Positions 34,828-43,917 of a stretch of 64,000 nucleotides of DNA are shown piece by piece (the first letter of the stretch is position 1; each line of letters starts with the position of its first letter). A program made the translations under genes and the position numbers. Source of the stretch: Gordonia liuliyuniae (GTDB lineage: Bacteria > Actinomycetota > Actinomycetes > Mycobacteriales > Mycobacteriaceae); assembly GCF_021739025.1 (NCBI RefSeq), contig NZ_JAKKOT010000005.1:434001-498000 (forward strand), written 5' to 3'. A model generated the notes under the pieces. That model was not told the DNA's origin. It made no database searches and saw only the letters and a list, made by a program, of their open reading frames with translations.

Positions 34828-36585
34828 TCAGCCGCGACCGCGGCCTGCGACGCGCGGTGAGCGCTTGTTGTAGCCGTCGCGCTTGTTGTACTTCTGGCCT
34901 CCCCGGCCGCGCGGGGCGCCGAGGTCGGGGCGCAGATCGATCGGGTTCTTACCGATACGCGTGTGCTTGAGCAGGTTGATGGTCTCCGAATCGAGATCGT
35001 TCGGGAGCTCGACGAGCGAGAAGTCGTCGCGAATGCTGATATTGCCGAAGTCTCCGCGCGTCAGACCGCCCTCGTTGGCGATGGCTCCGACGATCGCGCC
35101 CGGCGACACCTTGTGCTTGCGGCCAACGGCGATCCGATACGTCGCGAAATGCCCGCTGCCGTTGCGCGGAGCCCGTTCGCGACGTTCGCGCTCGGGGCGC
35201 TCACGGCGCTGGCCGGCGGGCGGATCCGGCGCCATCAGGAAGCCGCCGTCGCGCGACTCGAGAGCGAGCGCTGCCGCGATGTCGGCCATCGCGACATCGT
35301 TCTCGCGGGCGTAGTTCTCCACCAGGCCCCGGAACATGTCGAGATGATCGGATCCGAGGTTCGAGGTGATCGAATCGGAGAACTTGATGACGCGCTGCGC
35401 GTTCACGTCGTCGACGCTCGGCAGATCGATCTCTTCGAGCTGCTGGCGCGTGTGCCGTTCGATGGACCGGAGCAGGTGACGTTCGCGTGGCGAGACGAAC
35501 AGCAGCGCGATGCCCGACCGTCCCGCGCGTCCCGTACGACCGATGCGGTGCACGTACGACTCGACGTCGTGCGGGATGTCGTAGTTGACGACGTGCGAGA
35601 TGCGGTCGACGTCGAGGCCGCGCGCCGCCACGTCGGTCGCGACCAGGATGTCGATGGAGCCGTCTTTGAGCTGGTTGATGGTGCGCTCACGCTGCGCCTG
35701 CACCATGTCGCCGTTGATCGCCACTGCGGACAGCCCGCGCGACCGCAGTTTCTCGGCGAGCTCTTCGGTCGCCGACTTGGTGCGGACGAACAGGATCATC
35801 CCGTCGAACTGCTCCACTTCGAGCATGCGGGTCAACGCGTCGAGCTTGCGGTGATGCGACACCTGCAAATACTTCTGCGTGATGTTCTGCGCGGTCGCGG
35901 TCTTCGCCTTGACCGTGACTTCTTGCGGGTTGTTCAAGTACTTGCGTGCGAGCCTGCCGATCGACGCGGGCATCGTCGCCGAGAACAACGCGACCTGCTT
36001 CTGGTCGGGAGTGTCGGCGAGGATGCGCTCGACGTCTTCGGCGAAACCCATCGTCAGCATCTCGTCGGCCTCGTCGAGCACGAGGAACCGGAGTTCGGAC
36101 AGGTCGAGGGTGCCCTTGTCGAGGTGGTCGATCACGCGGCCCGGGGTGCCGACGATCACCTGGGCGCCGCGCCGCAGCCCCGCCAGCTGGACGCCGTAGC
36201 TCTGTCCGCCGTAGATCGGCAGCACTTTCACCTCGGGCATCTTGCTCGCGTAGCGCCCGAATGCCTCGGCGACCTGAAGCGCGAGCTCGCGGGTCGGCGC
36301 CAAGACGAGCGCTTGCGGCTTGCGTGCGGACGGGTCGAGGTTCGACAGGACCGGGATGGCGAATGCCGCGGTCTTACCGGTTCCCGTCTGGGCCAGGCCG
36401 ACGACGTCGCGCCCGTCCATGAGTGGAGGAATGGTGGCCGCCTGGATGGGCGACGGGGTCTCGTACCCGACTTCGTCGATCGCCGCGCGCACACGGCCGT
36501 CGATACCGAAGTCGTCGAACGTGGAACCGGGAGTGGGGCCGCCGGTGGAATCAGAAGCGGCAGAGTCAGGGTTTTCGGTAGTCAT
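34828..36585 (-). CDS. deaD: DEAD-box ATP-dependent RNA helicase
   Basis: The 585-residue helicase of the CsdA/DeaD group has all core motifs: AQTGTGKT (Walker A) near residue 60, PTRELALQV, GTPGRVIDHL, DEAD, SAT, and HRIGRTGRAGRSG near 345. After an acidic/basic linker rich in Arg and Glu comes a DbpA-type RNA-binding domain (YRIAVGRKHKVSPGAI to about residue 555) and a Gly/Arg-rich tail. Such enzymes unwind RNA in ribosome assembly and cold adaptation. It is divergent from the FadD15-like gene with about 120 bases between starts. Confidence 0.94.
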   Translation of the reverse strand: MTTENPDSAASDSTGGPTPGSTFDDFGIDGRVRAAIDEVGYETPSPIQAATIPPLMDGRDVVGLAQTGTGKTAAFAIPVLSNLDPSARKPQALVLAPTRELALQVAEAFGRYASKMPEVKVLPIYGGQSYGVQLAGLRRGAQVIVGTPGRVIDHLDKGTLDLSELRFLVLDEADEMLTMGFAEDVERILADTPDQKQVALFSATMPASIGRLARKYLNNPQEVTVKAKTATAQNITQKYLQVSHHRKLDALTRMLEVEQFDGMILFVRTKSATEELAEKLRSRGLSAVAINGDMVQAQRERTINQLKDGSIDILVATDVAARGLDVDRISHVVNYDIPHDVESYVHRIGRTGRAGRSGIALLFVSPRERHLLRSIERHTRQQLEEIDLPSVDDVNAQRVIKFSDSITSNLGSDHLDMFRGLVENYARENDVAMADIAAALALESRDGGFLMAPDPPAGQRRERPERERRERAPRNGSGHFATYRIAVGRKHKVSPGAIVGAIANEGGLTRGDFGNISIRDDFSLVELPNDLDSETINLLKHTRIGKNPIDLRPDLGAPRGRGGQKYNKRDGYNKRSPRVAGRGRG

Positions 36586-36705
36586 CGCCTATAGATGCTA
36601 CCCCGAAATAGGGCTGTGACACCCCTCACCACTCTCTACGGTACTGTGCGACTCACATATCCAGCGCTGCCTGAGTTGCGCACTTCTCGCCGAAGGGGTT
36701 TCACG

Positions 36706-38493
36706 ATGCAGGAGTACACCACTCCCTCCATCACCACCGTCGACCCGAATACGACCACGATCAGCAAGCTGCAGCAGTATCGCGCACAGCGGCCGACGTT
36801 GCCGTTGTTCAAACGCCGGAGCGACGGAGGCAACTGGGTGACAGTCACCGCCTCCCAGTTCGGTGACGAGGTCGACGAGACAGCGAAGGGGTTGATCGCC
36901 GCAGGTGTGAACGCGGGCGACCGCGTCGCACTGCTGTCGTCGACCCGCTTCGAGTGGAGCGTGCTCGACTACGCGATCTGGCGCGCGGGCGCCACCACGG
37001 TCGCGATCTATGAGACCTCCTCCCCCGACCAAGTGGAGTGGATCCTCACCGACTCGGCGGCATCGGTCCTGATCCTGGAGACCGTCGAACACCGCAGCAA
37101 GCACCAGGAGGTGATCGCCGGGGCACCCGCTCTGCGCGAGACCCTCGTCATCGACGACGGCGCCATGAACGCGCTGCGCAAGCGCGGCGCCGATGTCCCC
37201 GATTCGGCACTCGCCGAGCGGGAGTCGAACGCGACGGCAGCCGATGCCGCGACGCTGATCTACACGTCGGGCACCACCGGACGGCCCAAGGGCGTCGTGT
37301 TGACGCACCGGAATTTCCTCGAAGAGTGCGCCGCCACCGCGGAAGCCGTCGGCAACGGACTCCAGGAGGGCAAGTCGACGCTCCTGTTCCTCCCGTTGGC
37401 CCACGTATTCGCGCGCGTCGTCGCCGTCGGCTGTGTGGAGAACGCGGTCGTGCTCGGCCACACCAACGACATCCCGAATCTGGTCGCCGATCTCGCGGTG
37501 TTCAAGCCGAGCTACGTGCTGTCGGTTCCGCGCGTGTTCGAGAAGGTCTTCAACACTGCCGAGCAGAAGGCGATCGACGGCGGCAAGGGAGCGATCTTCG
37601 CCAAGGCGGTCGACACGGCGATCGAGTACAGCCGGGCCACCGAAGCCGGGAGTGCCGGCCTTGCGCTCAAGGTCAAGCACCGTGTCTTCGACAAGCTCGT
37701 CTACGGCAAGCTCCGCGACGCGCTCGGCGGGAACTGCGAGGGCGCGATCTCCGGCGGAGCCCCGCTCGGCGACCGCCTCGGCCACTTCTTCCGCGGTGCG
37801 GGCGTCCCCGTGTACGAGGGCTACGGGCTCTCGGAGACGACCGCGGCGGTCACCGCCAACAACGAGGACCACAGCCGCATCGGTTCGGTCGGCCGTCCGG
37901 TCCCAGGCGTCACGGTGAAGATCGCCGAGGACGGCGAGATCCTGCTGCAGGGCGGCATGGTGTTCACCGGCTACTGGCAGAACGAGGCGGCCACGGCCGA
38001 CGCCATCCGCGACGGCTGGTTCCACACCGGTGACATCGGTCGACTCGAAGACGGCTACCTGTTCATCACCGGCCGCAAGAAGGAGCTCATCGTCACCGCG
38101 GGCGGCAAGAACGTGTCCCCGGCGCAACTCGAGGACTCGATCCGTGCGCATCCGCTGGTGAGCCAGTGCCTCGTCGTCGGCGATCAGAAGCCGTTCATCG
38201 CCGCGTTGATCACTCTCGACACGGAGGCCCTCCCCGGCTGGCTGGAACGTCACAATCTGCCCGCGTCGACACCGTTGGTAGAGCTCACGACGAACACTCA
38301 GATCCGCGCCGAGCTCGACGCCGCCGTCGCCGACGCGAACTCGAAGGTCTCGAACGCCGAGGCGATCAAGAAGTACTCGGTGCTCGACACCGACTTCACG
38401 ATCGAGACCGGCGAGCTGACGCCGACGCTGAAGCTCAAGCGCAGTGTCATCCACGACTCGTACAAGCAGGCGATCGCCGACCTGTACACGTGA
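36706..38493 (+). CDS. fadD15: Long-chain fatty-acid--CoA ligase (FadD15-like)
   Basis: The 595-residue AMP-forming ligase activates fatty acids as acyl-CoA. Visible motifs are the P-loop IYTSGTTGRPKGVVLTHRN near residue 185, GGAPLGDRLGHFFRGAG and YEGYGLSETTAAVTAN near 385, the hinge WFHTGDIGRLEDGYLFITGRKKELIVTAGGKNVSP-type region (shown by GRKKELIVTAGGKNVSP near 505) and a C-terminal TLKLKRSVI. ATG at 36706 has a GAAGGGG site; the longer open frame upstream adds 37 atypical residues. Gene order with deaD is not one I know from mycobacteria; the FadD15 assignment rests on the motif wording. Confidence 0.88.
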   Translation: MQEYTTPSITTVDPNTTTISKLQQYRAQRPTLPLFKRRSDGGNWVTVTASQFGDEVDETAKGLIAAGVNAGDRVALLSSTRFEWSVLDYAIWRAGATTVAIYETSSPDQVEWILTDSAASVLILETVEHRSKHQEVIAGAPALRETLVIDDGAMNALRKRGADVPDSALAERESNATAADAATLIYTSGTTGRPKGVVLTHRNFLEECAATAEAVGNGLQEGKSTLLFLPLAHVFARVVAVGCVENAVVLGHTNDIPNLVADLAVFKPSYVLSVPRVFEKVFNTAEQKAIDGGKGAIFAKAVDTAIEYSRATEAGSAGLALKVKHRVFDKLVYGKLRDALGGNCEGAISGGAPLGDRLGHFFRGAGVPVYEGYGLSETTAAVTANNEDHSRIGSVGRPVPGVTVKIAEDGEILLQGGMVFTGYWQNEAATADAIRDGWFHTGDIGRLEDGYLFITGRKKELIVTAGGKNVSPAQLEDSIRAHPLVSQCLVVGDQKPFIAALITLDTEALPGWLERHNLPASTPLVELTTNTQIRAELDAAVADANSKVSNAEAIKKYSVLDTDFTIETGELTPTLKLKRSVIHDSYKQAIADLYT

Positions 38494-38539
38494 GCCGCGC
38501 TGATCTGACACCGCTGCGCCGGTCGCCCACCGACCTACG

Positions 38540-39670
38540 GTGAGGCGCGACCTCGCGATCGACGCGTTGCGGGGTCTGGCCATCTGGAGCATGGTCAGCC
38601 TTCACTTCGCCGACGGCACCTGGGCGGCCGAACCGACGCACTCATTCCCGTATGTCGACGGGATGAGTGCGTTCGTTCTGTTGTCCGGTCTCGTGCTCGG
38701 CATCGTCCACCGACGGTGGACGGAGCGTTTCTCGTTGCGGTACAGCATGACTCGTCTCCTCAGACGGATCGCGGTGCTCTACGTGTGTCAGGCGGCGGTC
38801 GGCCTGGTGGCGGTCTGGGTGGCCACGGAGATGACCGGACGCGAGTTCCGGTCGATCGCCGTGCTCCCGTATCGCCCCGACACCTGGACCAAGATCGAGT
38901 GGGCGTTGACACTCCGGTATCTGCCGAGCGGCGGCAACATTCTGCTCATGTACCTGATCTTGATGGTCGTCGCGGTCGGAGCCATCGCGCTGCTCGTGCG
39001 TGGATGGTGGCCGGTGGTGGCGACCGCGTCGATCGCGTTGTACGTGGTGAGCCAGGCGTGGCCCGCATCGTGGATGATGATTCACTCCGCGCCCGACTGG
39101 TATGGCATTCAGAACTGGGCCGCCTGGCAGATCGTGTTCATGTTGGCGTTGGTGGCCGGATGGCAGTGGGAGGCGTGGCGGATCCCCGACCGCATCGATC
39201 TCGTGCTGCCGGTGCTGATCGCGGTGTCGTTGGCGCTCGCCTTCACGATCGAGGACGTGATCCGTTCCCACGACGTTCTGCCGCATGCGAGTTTCCTGAT
39301 CGACAAGGTGCATCTAGGCCCGGTCCGCGTCGTCGTCTCGTTCCTGGTGGTGACCACGTTGTACGGCGTGCTGACGCGAGTCCTACGCTGGTCTCGTCGC
39401 GACGTGCTGCGTCCGCTGGTCTCGACCGGCGCCCGCAGCCTCGACGCCTACGTGATCCAGGCGACGTGCCTTCTGGTGATCCCCGCGGTGCTGATCGAGC
39501 GCCCGTGGTCGCAGACGCTGTCGGTCGGTATGGCGCTCGGCGTCTTCGCGATCTGTTGGGCGTGGGCGGAGGCCCGCACCCGGTTCGGGATCGACAAGCT
39601 CCATCGGCTGCCCGTGCGGGCGGTCCGCGGTGCGTCGACCCGTGTTCGGCGAGGAGAGAAGGTGTCATGA
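38540..39670 (+). CDS. OpgC-family membrane protein (acyltransferase-like)
   Basis: The 376-residue protein has about ten membrane segments and begins RRDLAIDALRGLAIWSMVSLHF, the hallmark of OpgC/acyltransferase-3 proteins that move succinyl or acyl groups to periplasmic glucans or other glycans. A Tyr/Gln-containing loop (LDAYVIQATCLLVIP) occurs near the last helices. The role in this envelope is unknown. The GTG start is 46 bases after the FadD15-like gene, and the stop overlaps the next start as ATGA, so all three may be one transcript. Confidence 0.75.
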   Translation: MRRDLAIDALRGLAIWSMVSLHFADGTWAAEPTHSFPYVDGMSAFVLLSGLVLGIVHRRWTERFSLRYSMTRLLRRIAVLYVCQAAVGLVAVWVATEMTGREFRSIAVLPYRPDTWTKIEWALTLRYLPSGGNILLMYLILMVVAVGAIALLVRGWWPVVATASIALYVVSQAWPASWMMIHSAPDWYGIQNWAAWQIVFMLALVAGWQWEAWRIPDRIDLVLPVLIAVSLALAFTIEDVIRSHDVLPHASFLIDKVHLGPVRVVVSFLVVTTLYGVLTRVLRWSRRDVLRPLVSTGARSLDAYVIQATCLLVIPAVLIERPWSQTLSVGMALGVFAICWAWAEARTRFGIDKLHRLPVRAVRGASTRVRRGEKVS

Positions 39671-40962
39671 CAGGCCAAGGCGACTCGGGACAGGACCGGG
39701 ACTCAGGACAGGACCGAGAGGGGCAGGACCGGGTGGGGCAGCGACCCGACCGGCGCGATCCGTCGACCGTCGGCGAGCAGACGTGGAGCGTGCACGGCGG
39801 CAACCACGCGCCGGGGTCCGACGCCGAAGGCGCCGCGATTCGGCTGCCGATCACGATGGCCAACTCGTACCGGCTGCCCGAGGACCCGTCGACGATGGAC
39901 TGGTCGAATCCGGAGCATCTGACGTACACCCGTAACACCGGGGTCAACCAGATCGCGTTGCAGAACAAGCTGATGGCGCTCGATCACGGTGAGGACGCCG
40001 TCGCGCTCGCCTCCGGCGTGGCCGCGTTGCACGCGGTGTTCTTCGGCCATGTCTCGGTCGGCGATCACGTCGTTGTCGCCGACGCGACGTACGAGGCGAC
40101 GTACAAGTTGTGGACGTCGCTGCTGCCCCGCAAGTACGGCATCGATGCGACGTTCGTCGACATCACCGACCTCGACGCTGTGCGTGCGGCGATGCGCCCG
40201 AACACACGGCTGATCGTCACCGAGGTGATCGCGAATCCGACGACGAAGGTCGCGGACATCTCGGCGCTCGCGGAGGTCGCGCATGCGGGCGGCGCTCTGC
40301 TCGTCGTCGATTCGACGTTCACTCCCCCGCCGCTGTTCCGGCCGCTCGATCACGGAGCCGACCTCGTCGTGCACTCGTTGACCAAGTACATCAACGGTCA
40401 CGGCGACGCGATGGGCGGAGCGGTGGTCGGTCGGGCCGACGCAGTCGAACCGATCCGGTCGGAGGCGATGGTTGACGTCGGCGGGGTGATCTCCCCGTTC
40501 AATGCGTGGCTGATCATGCGCGGTTCGGTGACGCTGCCGCTGCGGTTGCGTCAGCATCAGGCGTCGGCGTTGGAGCTCGCGCGTTTCTTGGAGGCCGACG
40601 AGCGGATCGCGTACGTCGCCTACCCGGGGCTCGAGTCGCATCCGCAGCACGAGACTGCGATCCGCCAGTTCGGCGGGGTCGCCGGGCCGGACGCCGGTTT
40701 CGGCGGCATCATGTCGTTCGCGTTGGACGGCGACCCTGACCTGCAGAACCGTTTCGTCGCCGCACTGCGAGTCATCACCTCGGCGGTGTCCGTCGGACAC
40801 GATGAGTCGTTGATCGTCCACGTCGGCACAGCCGGCCCGCGCGTCGCCGCCTACCCCGACGGTTTCCGCAGGTACGGGCACCTCCGCTTCTCGGTGGGCT
40901 TGGAAGATGTCGCCGACCTACGCGCCGACCTCGCCGCCGCACTGGACATCGCGGCTGGTTGA
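39667..40962 (+). CDS. Cys/Met-metabolism PLP enzyme (trans-sulfuration family)
   Basis: The 431-residue product belongs to the cystathionine gamma-synthase/lyase and methionine gamma-lyase family. It has LTYTRNTGVNQIALQNKLMALDH near residue 85, SGVAALHAVFF, the strand VDSTFTPPPLFRPLDHGADLVVHS and the cofactor lysine in SLTKYINGHGD near 240. The N-terminus (residues 5-30) is a run of Gly-Gln-Asp-Arg repeats not part of the family fold. The exact reaction is not clear; no sulfur pathway genes are adjacent. The start overlaps the OpgC stop, hinting at co-translation. Confidence 0.8.
   Translation: MTGQGDSGQDRDSGQDREGQDRVGQRPDRRDPSTVGEQTWSVHGGNHAPGSDAEGAAIRLPITMANSYRLPEDPSTMDWSNPEHLTYTRNTGVNQIALQNKLMALDHGEDAVALASGVAALHAVFFGHVSVGDHVVVADATYEATYKLWTSLLPRKYGIDATFVDITDLDAVRAAMRPNTRLIVTEVIANPTTKVADISALAEVAHAGGALLVVDSTFTPPPLFRPLDHGADLVVHSLTKYINGHGDAMGGAVVGRADAVEPIRSEAMVDVGGVISPFNAWLIMRGSVTLPLRLRQHQASALELARFLEADERIAYVAYPGLESHPQHETAIRQFGGVAGPDAGFGGIMSFALDGDPDLQNRFVAALRVITSAVSVGHDESLIVHVGTAGPRVAAYPDGFRRYGHLRFSVGLEDVADLRADLAAALDIAAG
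39679..39735 (+). repeat. In-frame 15-18-bp repeats encoding SGQDRD-like units
   Basis: Three or more imperfect units based on GGACAGGACCG encode SGQDRDSGQDREGQDRVGQ at the N-terminus of the trans-sulfuration-type enzyme. Their low-complexity nature and absence from the family fold suggest slippage expansion. Confidence 0.7.
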
Positions 40963-40972
40963 GGATCGCCGG

Positions 40973-42475
40973 TCACTCGACGACGAATAGGATTCCTCGA
41001 CCGATCGCCTCACGGACGCTGGGCATGGCCGCTTCGGCGAGTGCATCGGCGTCGACGCCGTGGAAGTCGGCGAGGAGAGTGATGAGCGCGCCGAGCGGGA
41101 CTTCGCCGCGGCATCCGGCGATGAGCGCCGTCAGGACTTCGTCGACCCCGAGCACTGCGCCCGGCCCCCCGGGGCGGGTGACGGATGCGCTGACCTGCTG
41201 CCAGCCGTCGTCGCCCGGCAATGACTGGGACTCGAGGAAGACCGGAGCCGTCCGCAGACGTGCGGCGAGAAGATCGGCGTCGGACGTGGCGCGAAGGAAG
41301 TCGCGTCGGTTGAACCACGCCTGCGCTTCGAAGCCGGTCACCTCCTGCCCGGCGGCAGTGATCTCCTCGATGACGACGTCGGCGGGCCGGTCCTCGACGG
41401 GTCGGCGCAATGTCACCGACCCCATGCCGACGCCGACGATGCCTTCACGTTCGAACCAGTCGAGCCAATCGGCTCCGCGGCGCGCGGCCTCGACGGGCGA
41501 CTCCCCCGCGTCGGACACCCACAGCGACACGTACGTGATCGGGTCGGCGAGTTCACGTTGCACGCCCCAGGCGTCGAGCCCGCTGGCGTCGACCCAGGTT
41601 CGGATGCGCTCGTCCCAGTTCTCCTCGTCGTAGACGACCCAGTTGGCGAGGATCTGTGCGATGCCGCCCGGATTGAGGTGGGTGCGGGCGTTCTCGATGA
41701 GGTGCCTGCTCACCCCGTCACCGACGATTCCGGAGTCACGGTAGATATAGTCCTGCGCTCCGGTGCCGACGACGAACGGCGGGTTGGAGACGATCAGGTC
41801 GAACGTCTGGCCCGCGACCGGCTCGAACAGGCTGCCGTCGCGGAGGTCCCAGTTCATCTGGTTGAGGCGCGCGGTGGCCGCGGCCAACGCGAGTGCGCGC
41901 GGGTTGGTGTCGGTGGCGACGATCTCGCCGCAATGCCCGTTCATGTGCAGCGCCTGCACACCGCACCCGGTCCCCAGGTCGAGGGCCCGCGCTGCGGGTG
42001 TGCGGATGACGGCCTGCGCCAACGACATCGACGCGCCCCCGATACCCAGCACGTGGTCGTGCGCGACGGCGCCCGAACGCATCGACGCGTCCTGGTCGGC
42101 GACGACGAGGTAGTCGGCGTCGTCGCTGCCGTGCGGGCGGATATCGAGGAGCGCCCGGACACCGTGGTCGTCTCGTGCGAGGACCCCGCCGTCGACGAGA
42201 TCGTCCACCGCGAGCCCGCCGAACGCGGCCGCGACGTCCGCCTCCGGTTCGGTCGAGCCGAGCAGGAAGAGCCGGATCAACGTGGCGAGCGCCTGCTTCT
42301 GCACGGGAGCCCGACGGGTCGCCCGCAGGGCGGGCCACCAGGTGCCGCCGACGAGCGCGGCGCCCGCCTGTTCGCCGAGCAGCCCGTCGATCCCGTCGGA
42401 CGAGAAGTCCGCGGCGCGCAGAGCTGCGCCCAGTGCGTCGACGAGGCCGGGGTCAGCGAGAGGGTATGCCGTCAC
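40973..42475 (-). CDS. Rossmann-fold methyltransferase (HemK-like NPPF motif)
   Basis: This 500-residue protein has an N-terminal helical domain (about 1-140, DUF7059-like), a central class I methyltransferase with RALDLGTGCGVQALHM near residue 160 and the catalytic SNPPFVVGTGAQ near 220, and a C-terminal domain with an all-beta/alpha pattern typical of the actinobacterial relatives of release-factor or rRNA N-methyltransferases. The target is unknown. GTG at 42473-42475 (VTAYPLADPG) is chosen; the upstream extension runs back through the tRNA-Leu region and is not coding. It is convergent with the trans-sulfuration enzyme. Confidence 0.82.
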   Translation of the reverse strand: MTAYPLADPGLVDALGAALRAADFSSDGIDGLLGEQAGAALVGGTWWPALRATRRAPVQKQALATLIRLFLLGSTEPEADVAAAFGGLAVDDLVDGGVLARDDHGVRALLDIRPHGSDDADYLVVADQDASMRSGAVAHDHVLGIGGASMSLAQAVIRTPAARALDLGTGCGVQALHMNGHCGEIVATDTNPRALALAAATARLNQMNWDLRDGSLFEPVAGQTFDLIVSNPPFVVGTGAQDYIYRDSGIVGDGVSRHLIENARTHLNPGGIAQILANWVVYDEENWDERIRTWVDASGLDAWGVQRELADPITYVSLWVSDAGESPVEAARRGADWLDWFEREGIVGVGMGSVTLRRPVEDRPADVVIEEITAAGQEVTGFEAQAWFNRRDFLRATSDADLLAARLRTAPVFLESQSLPGDDGWQQVSASVTRPGGPGAVLGVDEVLTALIAGCRGEVPLGALITLLADFHGVDADALAEAAMPSVREAIGRGILFVVE

Positions 42476-42522
42476 GGCCCGAGAGTACCGGTACAGTATT
42501 CCTGCACGCGTCGCGCGTGCAT

Positions 42523-42604
<82 letters not shown>

Positions 42605-42619
42605 CCGCTCTGGCACAGC

Positions 42620-42676
42620 TCTCACCTATATGGACACTCGAGCCGAAATTTCGGGATCTGCGCCGTATAGGTGAGA
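42620..42676. terminator. Nested inverted repeat after tRNA-Leu
   Basis: TCTCACCTATA at 42620-42630 pairs perfectly with TATAGGTGAGA at 42666-42676; inside the 35-base loop is a second palindrome CCGAAATTTCGG (42643-42654). It sits between tRNA-Leu (plus) and the end of the thioesterase gene (minus), so a shared terminator is the simplest reading, although the nested palindromes are unusual. Confidence 0.5.
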
Positions 42677-42693
42677 CTTCTGCCCGACACTGG

Positions 42694-43659
42694 TCAGATC
42701 TCGACCATGCGATGCTCCTTCGCAGGCGACCTGCGCCCGCGGATCGCGATCAGTTCCCGCGCATGCGTCTCCAACGCGACGTCTTTCGGCAGCTGGGGTG
42801 CCCACGGGGTGACGTCGGTGGCGTCGCCCGCCGTGTCGAGCGCGGCGAGAACCGTCAGACTGTGGGCGGCCAGCCGCCTGGTGTGCGACCCCTCGCGCGG
42901 CCAATGCGCATACACATGCACGGCGACGTGCATCGTCTGGCGGCCGGTGTGAATGAGCCGGGCGGTCACATCGACGACCTGACCGATGTGGATCGGCCGG
43001 TAGAAGCGAACCCCGCCCATGTAGACGGTGACGGCCTCCCCCGACCACCACCGCACCGCGCACAGATACGCGGCGTCGTCGATCCACCCCATGACGCGAC
43101 CACCGTGCGCCTTGCCGCCCCAGTTGATGTCGGTGGGCGCCGCCAGGAACCGGGTCGACGCTTCGAGCGCGGCCGTCGCACCGGAGTAGTCGGCGTCGGC
43201 CATCGCCGTGGTGATCTTGCTGCGGATGTCCGACCGTTCGAGTGCGAACATCTCGCGGGCGACGTCGTCCGCGCGCATCGGAACCCACTGCCGCACCGGG
43301 GTGGGTGTGCCGTCCTCGTCCACGGCGACGAAGACCAGCAAGCATCGGCTCGCCTGGGTGAACGTGCCGACGCGCGGGTCGGCCGACCGCACTTCGCATT
43401 CGATGTGCATGCTGGTCCGGCCGGTGTGGATGAGGGTTGCGATCACCTCGACGAGGTCACCGGACGCGATGTCCCGCCCGAAGCTGATGTTCCCGACATA
43501 GGCGGTGACGCTGTAGCCGCCCGACCATGCCGCCGCGCACGCGTACGCGGCTTTGTCGACCCATTCGAGGATCCGACCGCCGCGGACACCGCCGCCAACG
43601 GTCGCCACATCCGTCGGCGCGGCCATGAAACGCAAGGTGATCTGTCGATCGTTCATCAT
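42694..43659 (-). CDS. Double-hotdog acyl-CoA thioesterase
   Basis: The 321-residue protein contains two tandem hotdog domains of the acyl-CoA hydrolase (BACH/ACOT) type: the first around GGRILEWVDKAAYACAAAW (residue 27) and SGDLVEVIATLIHTGRTSM, the second around HGGRVMGWIDDAAYLCA (about 190) and GQVVDVTARLIHTGRQTM. Each repeats the GGxxxxWxDxAA and LIHTGR elements, so the gene arose by duplication. It would hydrolyse acyl-CoA to free acid and CoA. The start ATG at 43657-43659 has a GGAGG site seven bases upstream; a longer open frame upstream is rejected. It is divergent from the flavin monooxygenase. Confidence 0.9.
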   Translation of the reverse strand: MMNDRQITLRFMAAPTDVATVGGGVRGGRILEWVDKAAYACAAAWSGGYSVTAYVGNISFGRDIASGDLVEVIATLIHTGRTSMHIECEVRSADPRVGTFTQASRCLLVFVAVDEDGTPTPVRQWVPMRADDVAREMFALERSDIRSKITTAMADADYSGATAALEASTRFLAAPTDINWGGKAHGGRVMGWIDDAAYLCAVRWWSGEAVTVYMGGVRFYRPIHIGQVVDVTARLIHTGRQTMHVAVHVYAHWPREGSHTRRLAAHSLTVLAALDTAGDATDVTPWAPQLPKDVALETHARELIAIRGRRSPAKEHRMVEI

Positions 43660-43917
43660 CTCTGTTCCTCCAGTCGTTGCCACGATCCTGGCGGCGGCGG
43701 CGAACGCACTGGTCGGCGGGGTGCCGACGCGAGATGTCGGTGATCTGCCGGTAACACCGATGTCACCGTGCGGCCGAGATCCGATGCAGCGCCGACGGCC
43801 CGTATGAGAATCCGAAACGATCAATTCTAATACATGACCAGGAATTGACTTCACCGTCGCTCACTGTCGACAGTGGACATGTCATCCGGAGAGGTTCTCG
43901 CGGGTGGGAAGGTATTG

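Noticed and set aside
36598..38592. 664-codon minus-strand frame over the FadD15-like gene
   Set aside because: No recognisable domain and it covers an unquestionable acyl-CoA ligase on the other strand.
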